Origin: Parafilimonas terrae
Lineage (GTDB): Bacteria; Bacteroidota; Bacteroidia; Chitinophagales; Chitinophagaceae
Length of the DNA stretch: 64,000 nt
Reading direction: 5' to 3'
Assembly: GCF_900115755.1 (NCBI RefSeq)
Contig: NZ_FOXQ01000014.1
Span: forward strand, 62,001 to 126,000
The notes below the pieces were generated by a model. The model had not been told where the DNA came from. It saw nothing but the letters and a program-made list of their open reading frames with translations, and ran no database searches. Within the stretch, counting starts at the first letter, position 1; each line of letters opens with the position of its first letter. Below, piece by piece: positions 25,526 through 34,619 of this stretch. Both the position numbers and the translations under genes were made by a program.

Positions 25526-26338
25526 TTAGTGGCCCACACGCAGGTATTCCTTCAATATTTCAGATTGAGGATTCTCAAAAACCTGCTGCGCCGGGCCGCT
25601 TTCAATTATTTCACCGTAATACATGAATATTACATTATCGGCAAGGCGTTTTGCCTGCCTTAAAATATGTGTAACCAATATAATGGTGTAACCAGATTTC
25701 AGTTTTATAAACTCTTCTTCAATAACCCTTGAAGAAATAGGATCGAGCGCTGAAGAAGGTTCATCTGCCAAAATAATTTCGGGTTCTACTGCAAGGCCTC
25801 TTGCCAAACATAAACGCTGCTGCTGTCCGATAGATAAGCGTTGTGCAGATGTTTTAAGACGGTCTTTCACTTCATCCCATAAAGCCACTTCTTTTAAATG
25901 TTTTTCCACCTTGGCACTTATGATTTTCTTATTACGGATACCTTTCAGCTTAAGCCCGTAAGCAATGTTATCATAAATGCTCATAGGCAATGGATAGGGA
26001 CGTTGTAATAACAAACCCATTTTTTGGCGGATGGCAGTTATATCTTTATGCGCATCAAAAATATTGTCGCCGTCAATCCTGATGCTGCCACTTACTTTCA
26101 GATCAGGATAAAGGTCAGTTAACCGGTTAAGGCATTTCAATAAAGTTGTTTTACCGCAGCCTGATGGGCCCAGCAAAACAGTTATTTTATTTTTAGGAAT
26201 AATAGTAGAAACATTTTTAAGAATATGGTGCCCTTTACTATATACATTCACTTTATCTATCTCCACTACCGGTATGTTATTATGCACAACTGTAGTGGTT
26301 AAATTGCTTTTGAGTAATGTTTCAATTTGTGTTGACAT
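25526..26338 (-). CDS. pstB: Phosphate-type ABC transporter ATP-binding protein
   Basis: 270 residues. Couples ATP hydrolysis to import through PstC/PstA. Walker A GPSGCGKTT, Q-loop LLLQRPYPLPMSIYDNI, signature RLSIGQQQRLCLARGLA and Walker B IILADEPSSALDP are all present. The signature has Ile where most PstB proteins have Gly (LSGGQQQR). About 25 extra N-terminal residues precede the first strand. It is the last gene of the importer operon, 24 bp after pstA. No phoU follows, although phoU usually completes such operons. Confidence 0.9.
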   Translation of the reverse strand: MSTQIETLLKSNLTTTVVHNNIPVVEIDKVNVYSKGHHILKNVSTIIPKNKITVLLGPSGCGKTTLLKCLNRLTDLYPDLKVSGSIRIDGDNIFDAHKDITAIRQKMGLLLQRPYPLPMSIYDNIAYGLKLKGIRNKKIISAKVEKHLKEVALWDEVKDRLKTSAQRLSIGQQQRLCLARGLAVEPEIILADEPSSALDPISSRVIEEEFIKLKSGYTIILVTHILRQAKRLADNVIFMYYGEIIESGPAQQVFENPQSEILKEYLRVGH

Positions 26339-26362
26339 GCGATTGTTTTTGTTGATGATAAA

Positions 26363-27202
26363 TTATTTTTTCATTTTAATCAGCCTCGCAGAAACACTTA
26401 GTACAAGCACAATCACGGTTAATATAACTGCGGCTGCATAAGCACGGTTCTGTACTTCTTCAATGGGTGAACTCAACTGGAAAAAGATGGCCAGCGGCAA
26501 TGTTGCCGTGGGCTCGCTAAAACCATGTGGTATATGGTCTGTGTAACCAGCGGTGAATAAAACAGAAGCAGCGTCGCCAATGCCGCGGCCAAATGCAAGA
26601 AGGATAGCTGTTGCAAAGCCCGGCAATGCTTCCCTGAAAAAAACTTTATATGCTGTTTCTGTTTTTGTTGAGCCAAGCGCATAAGAAGCTTCCTGCAAGC
26701 CAATAGGAATTGTTTTTAGTACCTCGTCCATGGCGCGGATCATAATAGGCGTTATCATGGCTGCAACAGTTATAATGCCTGCGCCCAAAGAATTTTTATA
26801 CCCTAAATACATTAACAACGTAAATCCAAAGGCGCCATAAACAATGGAAGGAACGCCCCAAAGCACATCAAGAAAAAAACGGATACCGATAAGCAAACGC
26901 TGGTACCTTATCAAATAAATATTCATGAATAAGGCAACAGGAAGGCTTATAACGAATGCAAGTATGGTGGAGCAAACGGCAAGATAAAATGAGCCTGCAA
27001 TAGCATTTAAAATGCCGCCATCTTTACCAAAATAAAAACCTCCTTTTGGCTCCTGGGTTATCATTTGCCATGAAAGGGAAGGAAAGCCTTTTTTCACTAC
27101 CGTCCAGATTATTTGCACGAGCACAAATACAATTATTGCCGTAAACAAAAATGATAGTGCACGAAAAAAACGCTCTTCATATTTTCTTCTGAATGTCATC
27201 AT
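26363..27202 (-). CDS. pstA: Phosphate-type ABC transporter permease PstA
   Basis: 279 residues, six predicted membrane segments, MetI-like permease. The EAA loop EASYALGSTKTETAYKVFFREALPG, which docks on PstB, lies near residues 165-190. GVPSIVYGAFGF matches the PstA/PstC hallmark segment. Its ATG overlaps the pstC stop (ATGA), indicating translational coupling. Confidence 0.92.
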   Translation of the reverse strand: MMTFRRKYEERFFRALSFLFTAIIVFVLVQIIWTVVKKGFPSLSWQMITQEPKGGFYFGKDGGILNAIAGSFYLAVCSTILAFVISLPVALFMNIYLIRYQRLLIGIRFFLDVLWGVPSIVYGAFGFTLLMYLGYKNSLGAGIITVAAMITPIMIRAMDEVLKTIPIGLQEASYALGSTKTETAYKVFFREALPGFATAILLAFGRGIGDAASVLFTAGYTDHIPHGFSEPTATLPLAIFFQLSSPIEEVQNRAYAAAVILTVIVLVLSVSARLIKMKK

Positions 27203-28086
27203 AGCGCTTCGGATTTATAAATAATATAACGGAAAATAACATTGATGATAACAATGATCACAAACAACAGCAACGCACCAAACATCAATGCAGAATCATA
27301 AGAAGGAATACTCATCATCTCACCATAATTATTGGCAATTAAACCAGGCAATGTGTAGCCGGAATCGAACATGGATTTTGGTATTTGAACAACATTGCCT
27401 ACCACCATAAGCACGGCAATGGTTTCGCCCAGCGCTTTTGAAAACCCTAAGCCAAATGCGGAAATAATACCAGTTGAACCTTTTCGTAAAAAACTATGTT
27501 TAATAGTTTCCCATTTTGTTGCGCCAAGCGCCAAAGAAGCTTCACCAAGCTCTACAGGCATTTGCCTGAACACTTCCAGCAACATATTCAGTATGTATGG
27601 AATGCTCATTACAGCAAGCACAATGGCGCCTGCCAGCAAACTATAACCAAGCGATTCTTTACCAAAGAACGGCGCTATTTTATCTCCAACCAATGGAACA
27701 ACTATCAGTAATCCCCAAACACCGTACACAACAGAAGGTATGCCTGCAAGAATATCAATAACGGGCCGCATGAATTTTAAAAACCATTTAGGCGCATACT
27801 GTGTAAGATAAATTGCAGATAAAAGGCAAAGCGGTATGGATATGATTAATGATAATACAGTAACCCAAACCGATGATACAATGAAAGACCAAAACCCAAA
27901 CCTGTTATCAGAAGGAAACCAGTCTTTTGAGAATACAAGTTCGCTTAACCTGTGTTCACTTAACAAGGGTGTTGATTTAAACACAAGTCCTGTGCCTATG
28001 GCCAGCGGCAGCAAAAGGCAAAATGTAAGACAGGTAACCATCCATTTGGATGAAATATTATCGGTTAATTTCCTGGATAATAACAT
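27199..28086 (-). CDS. pstC: Phosphate-type ABC transporter permease PstC
   Basis: 295 residues, six membrane segments, MetI-like permease. GIPSVVYGVWGL and the EAA loop EASLALGATKWETIKHSFLRKGSTG are present, and the periplasmic region around FPSDNRFGFWSF precedes the permease core. It follows pstS after a 108-bp gap that contains a strong hairpin and overlaps pstA by 4 bp. Confidence 0.92.
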   Translation of the reverse strand: MLLSRKLTDNISSKWMVTCLTFCLLLPLAIGTGLVFKSTPLLSEHRLSELVFSKDWFPSDNRFGFWSFIVSSVWVTVLSLIISIPLCLLSAIYLTQYAPKWFLKFMRPVIDILAGIPSVVYGVWGLLIVVPLVGDKIAPFFGKESLGYSLLAGAIVLAVMSIPYILNMLLEVFRQMPVELGEASLALGATKWETIKHSFLRKGSTGIISAFGLGFSKALGETIAVLMVVGNVVQIPKSMFDSGYTLPGLIANNYGEMMSIPSYDSALMFGALLLFVIIVIINVIFRYIIYKSEAL

Positions 28087-28116
28087 TGGCGGTAGTATTT
28101 AAAAACTAAGCGATTG

Positions 28117-28169
28117 ACCGGGCCGGGCTTTCATGCCATAGCGCAGTCATGAAAGCTTTAATGCCCGGT
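28117..28169 (-). terminator. Intercistronic hairpin between pstS and pstC
   Basis: ACCGGGC ... GCCCGGT outer arms and GCTTTCATG/CATGAAAGC inner arms form a long stem. There is no T run on the minus strand, so it more likely stabilises the pstS message or attenuates read-through than ends transcription fully. Confidence 0.6.
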
Positions 28170-28193
28170 ATTAATAATTACAACACAAACTGT

Positions 28194-29159
28194 TTAAAGC
28201 TTTTGAACCTGTTCAGTTAAGGTGGTTTCAGACAGGGGCACATAACCAGCAACATGCACAAACTTTTGCCCGTCGGTTAATACCCATTTAAAGAAATCCA
28301 GCAATTCTTTTTTCTGTGTTTTGCCTTTTGTAAGAAAGTACAGGTTTCTGGCGGGCGGTGAAGGGAATTTGCCATCATTTACAGCCTGCAGAAATGTGCT
28401 AAGGTTCCCATAAAAATTTTCATCCGCATCAATTTTGCCATTGCCGTTCACATCAATGGGCACTACATCAATACCGGGAAGTTTATTCCCTGTCTTCTGA
28501 TCGAATACAAAGAGCGTGTTATTATATCCAATTCCTTTTAAATCTTTTCTTACAGCATCAGCCACACCCGGATCTGCATTTACGCCGATGCCTTTTAAAT
28601 TCTCCTGTTTTTTTCCGAAAAAAGCAGCCCATGAATCTGCGGCGCCCGCAGCATCGGCCCTTGTATAAACATTTATATTGTCAGCGCCGGCGCCTTTACC
28701 CAGTAACTGCTGCCATGTTTTAATGCTGTTATCAACAAATATGGCTTTGAACTCTTCTTTCTTTACACCGCGTGCCTGCACTTCGTTATAAAGAGGGTTT
28801 TTTACGTTCATTGTTGGAAGCACAGCATCTTTACAAACTGATAAAGACCAAACACCTTTTTCATTTTCCGCATCAGTAAGCTCTCTTGAAAACATACCTA
28901 CATCCACCGCACCGGCAAGACAGTCTGTAAGGCCTTTACCAGCACCACCGGCCTGTACATCAAACCTTATTTCGGGATGTATTTTATTGTACTCGGTAAC
29001 CCAGGTTTGCACAAGCGGATATAAAGCGAATGCACCGGAAAAAGAAATAGAAACAGTATTGCCTGAGCCTGAAGTATTTTTTTCCTCCTTTGAACCACCG
29101 GTGCAACCAGCAATGAATAAAGAAGATAAAAGAACTAATATGAAGGTTTTCTTAAGCAT
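28194..29159 (-). CDS. pstS: PstS-family substrate-binding lipoprotein
   Basis: 321 residues, a lipoprotein: signal ILVLLSSLFIAGC with the acylated cysteine at residue 19. The mature protein is a PBP-like two-lobe binder: SGAFALYPLVQTWVTEY, AGGAGKGLTD and DVGMFSRELTDAE stand where PstS proteins bind phosphate. A loop DVNGNGKIDADE has the EF-hand spacing and probably binds Ca2+. SPPARNLYFLTKGK and FFKWVLTDGQKFV complete the C-terminal lobe. The family normally binds phosphate, but the binding loops are divergent and the gene is placed with an Rrf2 regulator and a porin, so another oxyanion is possible. Confidence 0.85.
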   Translation of the reverse strand: MLKKTFILVLLSSLFIAGCTGGSKEEKNTSGSGNTVSISFSGAFALYPLVQTWVTEYNKIHPEIRFDVQAGGAGKGLTDCLAGAVDVGMFSRELTDAENEKGVWSLSVCKDAVLPTMNVKNPLYNEVQARGVKKEEFKAIFVDNSIKTWQQLLGKGAGADNINVYTRADAAGAADSWAAFFGKKQENLKGIGVNADPGVADAVRKDLKGIGYNNTLFVFDQKTGNKLPGIDVVPIDVNGNGKIDADENFYGNLSTFLQAVNDGKFPSPPARNLYFLTKGKTQKKELLDFFKWVLTDGQKFVHVAGYVPLSETTLTEQVQKL

Positions 29160-29173
29160 AGTTTATTTATTAA

Positions 29174-29192
29174 GTCTATATATTTAATAGGA
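29174..29192 (-). promoter_or_regulatory. Candidate Rrf2 operator upstream of pstS
   Basis: On the coding (minus) strand TCCTA-N9-TAGAC, 15 bp before the start codon. It shares the left half and the spacing with the sites at 30634 and 31206. Confidence 0.4.
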
Positions 29193-29209
29193 ATTATGAA
29201 TAAAATTTT

Positions 29210-30601
29210 TTAGAAAGTAATTTTTCCAAGCGTTGGTGTTAGCTTTAAGCTTACATAAGCGAAATAGGGAAACGCATTTGTATCGCCGCCTTTTTTTATC
29301 ACTGTCATTGAGTTTGTTACAGCAGCCCAGCAAAAACCGGTTTCAAGGTCTGTAAACTTATTTGGCCTGTAATTAAACCGCAGATCGTTTTCAAAACCCA
29401 GGTATTTATTTACAAGATCGCCCTTATAAACAAACCGAGATTGAGAATAGAATAAATGATTCTCTACACGAATGCTGATCTTATTTTTATTATACATAAA
29501 AAACAAATACGGATCCATTAAGCCTGCGCCATTAACATCGCCAGGAAAGGAAGTGAAGTAATCAAGATTGCCCATAAACCTGTGCGCCACACCATATAAA
29601 GGCACAAAATTTTTATCCTTTGAAGGATGGGCTGAGCTATCAGCGCCACTCAGGTATTCCATACCAAGACGAACAGTTACAGGGCCATTTGAATATTTTA
29701 CTTCAGGCTGAACATAATAGGCGCCCAATTTTTTTCCCGAGGAATCTTTGCCATATTGATAATAAGCGGCTACCGTGGCATACCAGTTACCCGTTGAATA
29801 TTCAAGCCTGCCGCCGCTGGTAAATCTTTCATTGGTTGTTCTGTATTTCCCCGGCACAGAACTTTGAAATCCGTCTGCCGTATTAATTGTTGTAAGTGTA
29901 AACTTATCCGTTACTTTCCAGTTGAGGTAATGTACAATCAGTGATTTGTAATTGGGAACAGCCGGTGAATATTTTGTAGTGAAAACATTTTCACCGCTTT
30001 GGTTATAGGCAGCCAATAACTCCGTTGTGAAATTGGTTTTATTATTATAGATAAAACGAATGGCGTCGTGGGAATTACCGGCCAACCGCCAGTCGTTCTC
30101 TGCAAATAAACGCTGGTTGTCATACATTACTCTTTGCCGCCCTATACGAACGGAAAATTTATCCGTAAATTTTGGCTCAGCATACGCTTCAAATAAATAA
30201 ACAGGATAGGTTGTTGATGTTGCTGCTGAACCAGTACCGGATTGCCCTGCCCTCGGGTCTTGCTGGCCCCACACACGGGCATCTTGCAAGGAAAGAAAAA
30301 CATCAAGTTTTTTACTCTTGAAATCAATATTAAAACGTGTGCGCTGGCTTATATTGAAGGCAGCACCCGTATCAACAGTTGGCAAAGATTTATATCCATG
30401 CCGCATTTCCGAACGTGTTCGCATATCCAATGCAAAAGTTAATGTACTTGGTATTGCCTTTGCTTTCACAGTGGTATCTGCCGCTTTTTTTATTGCCGTA
30501 TCAATAGGTGATGAGCGCTCTATTATTTGCGCATGCAGCGCATTAATACCCGGCATTAAGATTAATAAATATAACAGGCTTCCAGGATTAAATCTAATCA
30601 T
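29210..30601 (-). CDS. Outer-membrane porin, alginate-export-like
   Basis: 463 residues with a signal peptide (LLYLLILMPGINALHAQ). The mature part reads as a beta-barrel: repeated amphipathic strands, RTRSEMRHG, QRTRFNIDFKSKKLDVFLSL, FSVRIGRQRVMYDNQRLF, and a final strand ending in an aromatic residue (LTPTLGKITF). RIGRQ ... RLFAENDWRL is typical of the alginate-export/AlgE-like porin family. In context it probably lets the importer's substrate cross the outer membrane. It precedes pstS by 50 bp and shares its candidate operator type; it follows an Rrf2 gene. Confidence 0.8.
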   Translation of the reverse strand: MIRFNPGSLLYLLILMPGINALHAQIIERSSPIDTAIKKAADTTVKAKAIPSTLTFALDMRTRSEMRHGYKSLPTVDTGAAFNISQRTRFNIDFKSKKLDVFLSLQDARVWGQQDPRAGQSGTGSAATSTTYPVYLFEAYAEPKFTDKFSVRIGRQRVMYDNQRLFAENDWRLAGNSHDAIRFIYNNKTNFTTELLAAYNQSGENVFTTKYSPAVPNYKSLIVHYLNWKVTDKFTLTTINTADGFQSSVPGKYRTTNERFTSGGRLEYSTGNWYATVAAYYQYGKDSSGKKLGAYYVQPEVKYSNGPVTVRLGMEYLSGADSSAHPSKDKNFVPLYGVAHRFMGNLDYFTSFPGDVNGAGLMDPYLFFMYNKNKISIRVENHLFYSQSRFVYKGDLVNKYLGFENDLRFNYRPNKFTDLETGFCWAAVTNSMTVIKKGGDTNAFPYFAYVSLKLTPTLGKITF

Positions 30602-30621
30602 ATAAACAGGTTATTTGGCAA

Positions 30622-30629
30622 CAAATATA
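30622..30629 (-). promoter_or_regulatory. Candidate -7 box for the porin gene
   Basis: TATATTTG on the minus strand is an exact TAnnTTTG. There is no TTTG at -33; the TCCTA-N9-TAGGA palindrome occupies that interval instead. Confidence 0.45.
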
Positions 30630-30633
30630 TAAT

Positions 30634-30652
30634 TCCTATCGAATTAGTAGGA
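30634..30652. promoter_or_regulatory. Candidate Rrf2 operator upstream of the porin gene
   Basis: A near-perfect dyad TCCTA-N9-TAGGA ending 4 bp upstream of the -7 box. It is the best of three matching sites in this cluster. Confidence 0.5.
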
Positions 30653-30669
30653 TTTTTGAGCAAAAAAAT

Positions 30670-31140
30670 TTATTTTTTCTTTGGAGGCTTTTTCCTGCGG
30701 CTGATTTCTTTCTTCAGGCCTTCACTGCGACTAACGATTTCAGCAAGGGTTGCACCTTTAAGCATTTTAACTGTTTGCGCCCGTACATCAGAAAACACAG
30801 ACCGTATGCCGCAGGTTTCTTCATCAATGCATTCTTCGCAACGTTCATAATATTTATAAGCAACACAGGGCAACAAAGCAATAGGCCCATCAAATAAACG
30901 CATTACATCGGCGATATTTATTTCTTCAGGCGTTTTTTGCAAATAATAACCGCCGGTTTTTCCTTTGCGGCTGTTTAGCATGCCGGCATGCCGCAGTTCA
31001 AGCAATATAGCTTCCAGGAATTTTCTTGGAATATTTTCGCTTTCTGCAATCCTGCTTATTTGTACAGGCTCACCATCTTTGCTTTGCCTGGCAAGATAAA
31101 CAAGCGCATTAATAGCATATTTCGTTTTCTTAGATAACAT
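30670..31140 (-). CDS. Rrf2-family transcriptional regulator with a cysteine cluster
   Basis: 156 residues from ATG 31140. The winged helix-turn-helix covers residues about 2-75 (KTKYAINALVYLA, ISRIAESENIPRKFLEAIL, KGKTGGYYL). Cysteines C92, C101, C104 and C110 form a cluster at the position where IscR/NsrR-type regulators bind an Fe-S cluster, so iron, redox or sulfur sensing is plausible. The Lys/Arg-rich tail (KKEISRRKKPPKKK) is extra. The gene is upstream of, and co-directional with, the porin and pst genes. Confidence 0.9.
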   Translation of the reverse strand: MLSKKTKYAINALVYLARQSKDGEPVQISRIAESENIPRKFLEAILLELRHAGMLNSRKGKTGGYYLQKTPEEINIADVMRLFDGPIALLPCVAYKYYERCEECIDEETCGIRSVFSDVRAQTVKMLKGATLAEIVSRSEGLKKEISRRKKPPKKK

Positions 31141-31205
31141 GTGGTGGCATATCGAATTGCGCAATTATACTCAAAAAAAAACAAATTACATTTTGAAACA
31201 ATTTA

Positions 31206-31224
31206 TATTATAACTGCTTTAGGA
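31206..31224 (-). promoter_or_regulatory. Candidate autoregulatory Rrf2 operator
   Basis: On the minus strand TCCTA-N9-TAATA, about 66 bp before the Rrf2 start codon. The left half-site and spacing match the porin and pstS sites; the right half is degenerate. Confidence 0.35.
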
Positions 31225-31354
31225 ATTTAATAAAGGTAAACCGCTGCCCTTCAAATAAACAATAAAAACTGGCTGCGCAGATTTTTTAAAAGTGATTGCG
31301 GGCAGCTATTACTTGTATGCTGCGAAAAAATAATATCGTACTGCATAAACACAA

Positions 31355-31381
31355 ATAAAAAAGCAGCCTTAACAGGCTGCT
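31355..31381 (-). terminator. Intrinsic terminator of secDF
   Basis: On the minus strand AGCAGCCT-GTTA-AGGCTGCT (8-bp perfect stem) followed by six T, 21 bp after the stop codon. Confidence 0.9.
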
Positions 31382-31401
31382 CTTTTATTTATAAATTAAG
31401 C

Positions 31402-34400
31402 TTATAATCTTTTTGCTTCTGCCCTTTTTATTTCCTCGTTTTTCACTTCGGTAACAGCACCCAAAGGCTTGTTTTTGCCAAAGTCGATGAGAATAGGCGC
31501 CGCAACAAATATGGAAGAATATGTACCCGTAACCACACCAATCAGCATAGCAAAAGCAAACCCTCTTGTAACCTCACCACCAAATATGAACAGGATTAAA
31601 ATAGTGAGGAATACGGTAAGCGAAGTCATGATCGTTCTGCTTAATGTTTGATTGATGGCACGATTAATAATCGTTTCCCTGCTTTCTCCTTTCATCAGCC
31701 TTGAGTCTTCACGAATACGGTCATATACAATAACCGTATCGTTCATGGAGAAACCAATCACCGTTAATATTGCCGCAATAAAATGCTGATCAATTTCAAG
31801 CGGGAATGGCATTATATCTCCCAGGAAGCTGAAAACAGCAAGTGTAACAAATACGTCGTGCAGTAATGATACAATTGTACCGAGAGAAAATCTCCAGTCG
31901 CGGAAGCGCATGAATATGTAAAGACAAATGATAATGATTGAAATAATCGTTGCCTTTTGTGCACCTGATTTCAGGTCGTCTGAAATAGAAGGAAGCACTT
32001 TCTGCGAAGCCAGTTTATAGGTTGACTGGAAAGTACTGTATGATGTGCCTTCGGGAAGGAATTTCTGCAACCCTGCAAATAATGTTCTTTCTACGGTAGA
32101 GTCAACATTTTGCCCGGTTTGATTAATGAGATAAGCCGTTGTAATATTTAATTGTTCAGGCGTACCCACTGTTTTTATAACCGGGTAATCATCAAATACA
32201 GTTTTAAGCGCATCTGCAACTTCTGTTGTATTGTAGGCTTTATCAAATTTAATGGTATAGCTGCGGCCACCTTTAAATTCTACGCCTTCCTCAAAACCAT
32301 GAAATAATGAAGCAACACCCAGTATAAGTACGATCACAGAAATGCCGTAAGCCACTTTCCTGTACTTAGTGAATTTAAATTCTGTGTGCTTGAATACCCT
32401 GTTGGAGATACCGGTGAAGTATTTAAAGTGCCTTTGCTTATTGGTATAGAAATCTGTTATCAGGCGGGAAATTAAAATACCGCAGAATAAAGACAGTAAA
32501 ATACCCAAAATCTGTGTAGTGGCGAAACCCAATATCGGGCCTAATCCAAATATGAACAGGATGATGGCGGTAAGCAAAGTGGTTACGTGTGCATCAATTA
32601 CCGGTGCATAAGAACGCCTGTAACCATCATGCACAGCCAGTATATAGCTCTTGCCCTTGGTGAGCTCTTCTTTTATTCTTTCAAAAATGATTACGTTGGT
32701 ATCTACAGCCAAACCTACTGTTAATACCAATGCCGCTATGCCCGGCGCTGTTAGTGTAAATCCAAGCGCACTCAAAATGCCTATCGTAAACAGCAGGTTT
32801 AATATCAAAGCAATATTTGCTACCCAGCCACCCGTATTATAATAAATAAGCATCAGGGCAAAAATCACAAGGAAAGATATAGCAAACGACATTAAGCCAC
32901 CGTTTACTGCATCCTGGCCAAGTGTGGGGCCAATTTGCTGCTCTGCAACAATTTTTGCAGGAGCCGGTAACTTACCGGATTTTAAAATGTCTGCAAGGTC
33001 CTGCGCTTCATTCACACTGAAATTACCCGAAATTTCAGAAGAGCCGTTTGGAATGGGGCCATTTACAAACGGGGCGCTGTAAACAATATTATCTAATACA
33101 ATAGCAATAGGTTTTGAAACGCCGCCATTTTTTTGCGGAGAATTTCTTTCCGTCATCCTTGCCCAAATGCGTGTACCGGTTGCATCCATAGTCATTTTAA
33201 TAGCAGGCCTGCCACGTTCATCGTAATCAGCCCTTGCATCACTCACATGCTCCCCTTCCAGTTCTGCGGTGCCATTATCCAAAGTTTTAATGGCATACAA
33301 TACCACAAAGTTTTTGGCAGTGGCATCCGTGCCTCCATTTTCAGGTTTGCCATAAACAAATTTTAAATTGGAAGGGAACTTGTTTTTTACAAAGTTTAAA
33401 GCAAGATAATCGTTCAGGGTAGCTGTATCGGCAATGGCAACATAACCAACGTTGGCCGGGTATTGCACTTTACCGGTTGCCTGGTCCTGCTGTGGCTGCG
33501 CAAACTGCACCATCGTACGTAAAGGCATTTCTTTACGCATAATAGCCAGCGAATCAACATTACCGGCAGCTGCACCCGTTTCAGGTTTTGCTGTTTGGGC
33601 ATTATTAAAACCAGCAATAGCATTTGTGTCATGGCTGGTTACAGCAGCCGTGTTTTTATTGGTTGTATCAGCAATTGCTTTAGCTGTATCTGCGGCCTTA
33701 TTTGAACTATCCGCAGGGTTTATTCCTTTAAGATAATCAGCCAGCGATTTTTCTGCAGAAAGAATGCCTTCACCAACATCATTAATATTATATACTTCAA
33801 AAAACTGGAGGTTGGCAGTTGACTGAAGATAATGCCTTACCCTTTCAGGGTCGTTAATACCCGCCAGCTCGATATTGATAATACCTTTTTGAGGATCGGG
33901 ATTAATATTAGGCGAAGCCACGCCAAACCTGTCAATACGTTGGGTTAAAATATTAGTGGTATTGGTAAATGCGCTTTTAGCCTGGTCCCTCAGGTACGAG
34001 ATAACCGCATCGTTTGAAGCATCATAATTTATTTTACCGTTGCTGCGTGTAACGAAATAAGGAGCAAGCTTAGCGCCGGCACTTACATTTTTAAATTCAT
34101 TTGAGAAAAGTGTAATAAGGTCTGCACCCGAGGTTGCTTTTTTAGCCACGGCCGCATCCAGTGCCTTATTAAATGTTTGGTCTTTAGTGTAGTTTGCCAG
34201 CGATTTTATTAAACCATCAAGGCCTACTTCCATTGTAACACTCATACCGCCCTGCAAATCAAGGCCAAGCATCAATTCTTTTTCCTTAGCCGCCTGGTAA
34301 GTGGTAAAACCAAAAGGGCCTATTTTGGTATCTTTAGTACTGTCCAGCACATGCTGAAGCCTTTGTTTTTGCAGCAGGTCTATGCTGTCTTTATCAGTAG

Positions 34401-34548
34401 TTTGGGGATACATAGCCTTCACCCACAATCCAGCCTTATCACGCATTGAAGATTCGTAGCTGCGAACAATCCAGGTAAAAGACAATTGGTACAAGCAAAT
34501 TAGTATAAGAGCAAGCGCAAAAAAACGCACCAATCCTTTCAGTTGCAT
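31402..34548 (-). CDS. secDF: Fused protein translocase subunit SecDF
   Basis: 1048 residues from ATG 34548. The proton-driven SecDF membrane complex pulls exported proteins through SecYEG. SecD half: first membrane helix, LGLDLQGGMSVTMEV, a long periplasmic domain with a low-complexity Ala/Thr/Asn-rich insert (residues about 280-345), ITGxxx-type region and five helices with VGLAVDTNVIIFERIKEE. SecF half: VEFKGGRSYTIKF, then FSMNDTVIVYDRIREDSR and the final helices. Fusion is the norm in Bacteroidota. The in-frame start at 34617 is rejected because a -7 box lies between it and 34548. Confidence 0.96.
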   Translation of the reverse strand: MQLKGLVRFFALALILICLYQLSFTWIVRSYESSMRDKAGLWVKAMYPQTTDKDSIDLLQKQRLQHVLDSTKDTKIGPFGFTTYQAAKEKELMLGLDLQGGMSVTMEVGLDGLIKSLANYTKDQTFNKALDAAVAKKATSGADLITLFSNEFKNVSAGAKLAPYFVTRSNGKINYDASNDAVISYLRDQAKSAFTNTTNILTQRIDRFGVASPNINPDPQKGIINIELAGINDPERVRHYLQSTANLQFFEVYNINDVGEGILSAEKSLADYLKGINPADSSNKAADTAKAIADTTNKNTAAVTSHDTNAIAGFNNAQTAKPETGAAAGNVDSLAIMRKEMPLRTMVQFAQPQQDQATGKVQYPANVGYVAIADTATLNDYLALNFVKNKFPSNLKFVYGKPENGGTDATAKNFVVLYAIKTLDNGTAELEGEHVSDARADYDERGRPAIKMTMDATGTRIWARMTERNSPQKNGGVSKPIAIVLDNIVYSAPFVNGPIPNGSSEISGNFSVNEAQDLADILKSGKLPAPAKIVAEQQIGPTLGQDAVNGGLMSFAISFLVIFALMLIYYNTGGWVANIALILNLLFTIGILSALGFTLTAPGIAALVLTVGLAVDTNVIIFERIKEELTKGKSYILAVHDGYRRSYAPVIDAHVTTLLTAIILFIFGLGPILGFATTQILGILLSLFCGILISRLITDFYTNKQRHFKYFTGISNRVFKHTEFKFTKYRKVAYGISVIVLILGVASLFHGFEEGVEFKGGRSYTIKFDKAYNTTEVADALKTVFDDYPVIKTVGTPEQLNITTAYLINQTGQNVDSTVERTLFAGLQKFLPEGTSYSTFQSTYKLASQKVLPSISDDLKSGAQKATIISIIIICLYIFMRFRDWRFSLGTIVSLLHDVFVTLAVFSFLGDIMPFPLEIDQHFIAAILTVIGFSMNDTVIVYDRIREDSRLMKGESRETIINRAINQTLSRTIMTSLTVFLTILILFIFGGEVTRGFAFAMLIGVVTGTYSSIFVAAPILIDFGKNKPLGAVTEVKNEEIKRAEAKRL

Positions 34549-34582
34549 AATTAAAACGTATTTACAATTTTTTTGAGAGCGG

Positions 34583-34590
34583 CAAAGATA
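34583..34590 (-). promoter_or_regulatory. Candidate -7 box for secDF
   Basis: TATCTTTG on the minus strand, exact TAnnTTTG, 34 bp upstream of the ATG at 34548. An upstream TTG is about 24 nt away, slightly too far for an ideal -33. Confidence 0.45.
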
Positions 34591-34619
34591 GTGGTTTGAA
34601 GTATATGGAGGAGACAATT

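Noticed and set aside
34549..34617. Longer N-terminus for secDF
   Set aside because: A perfect -7 promoter box lies in the extension, and the added residues are hydrophilic and unlike SecD.
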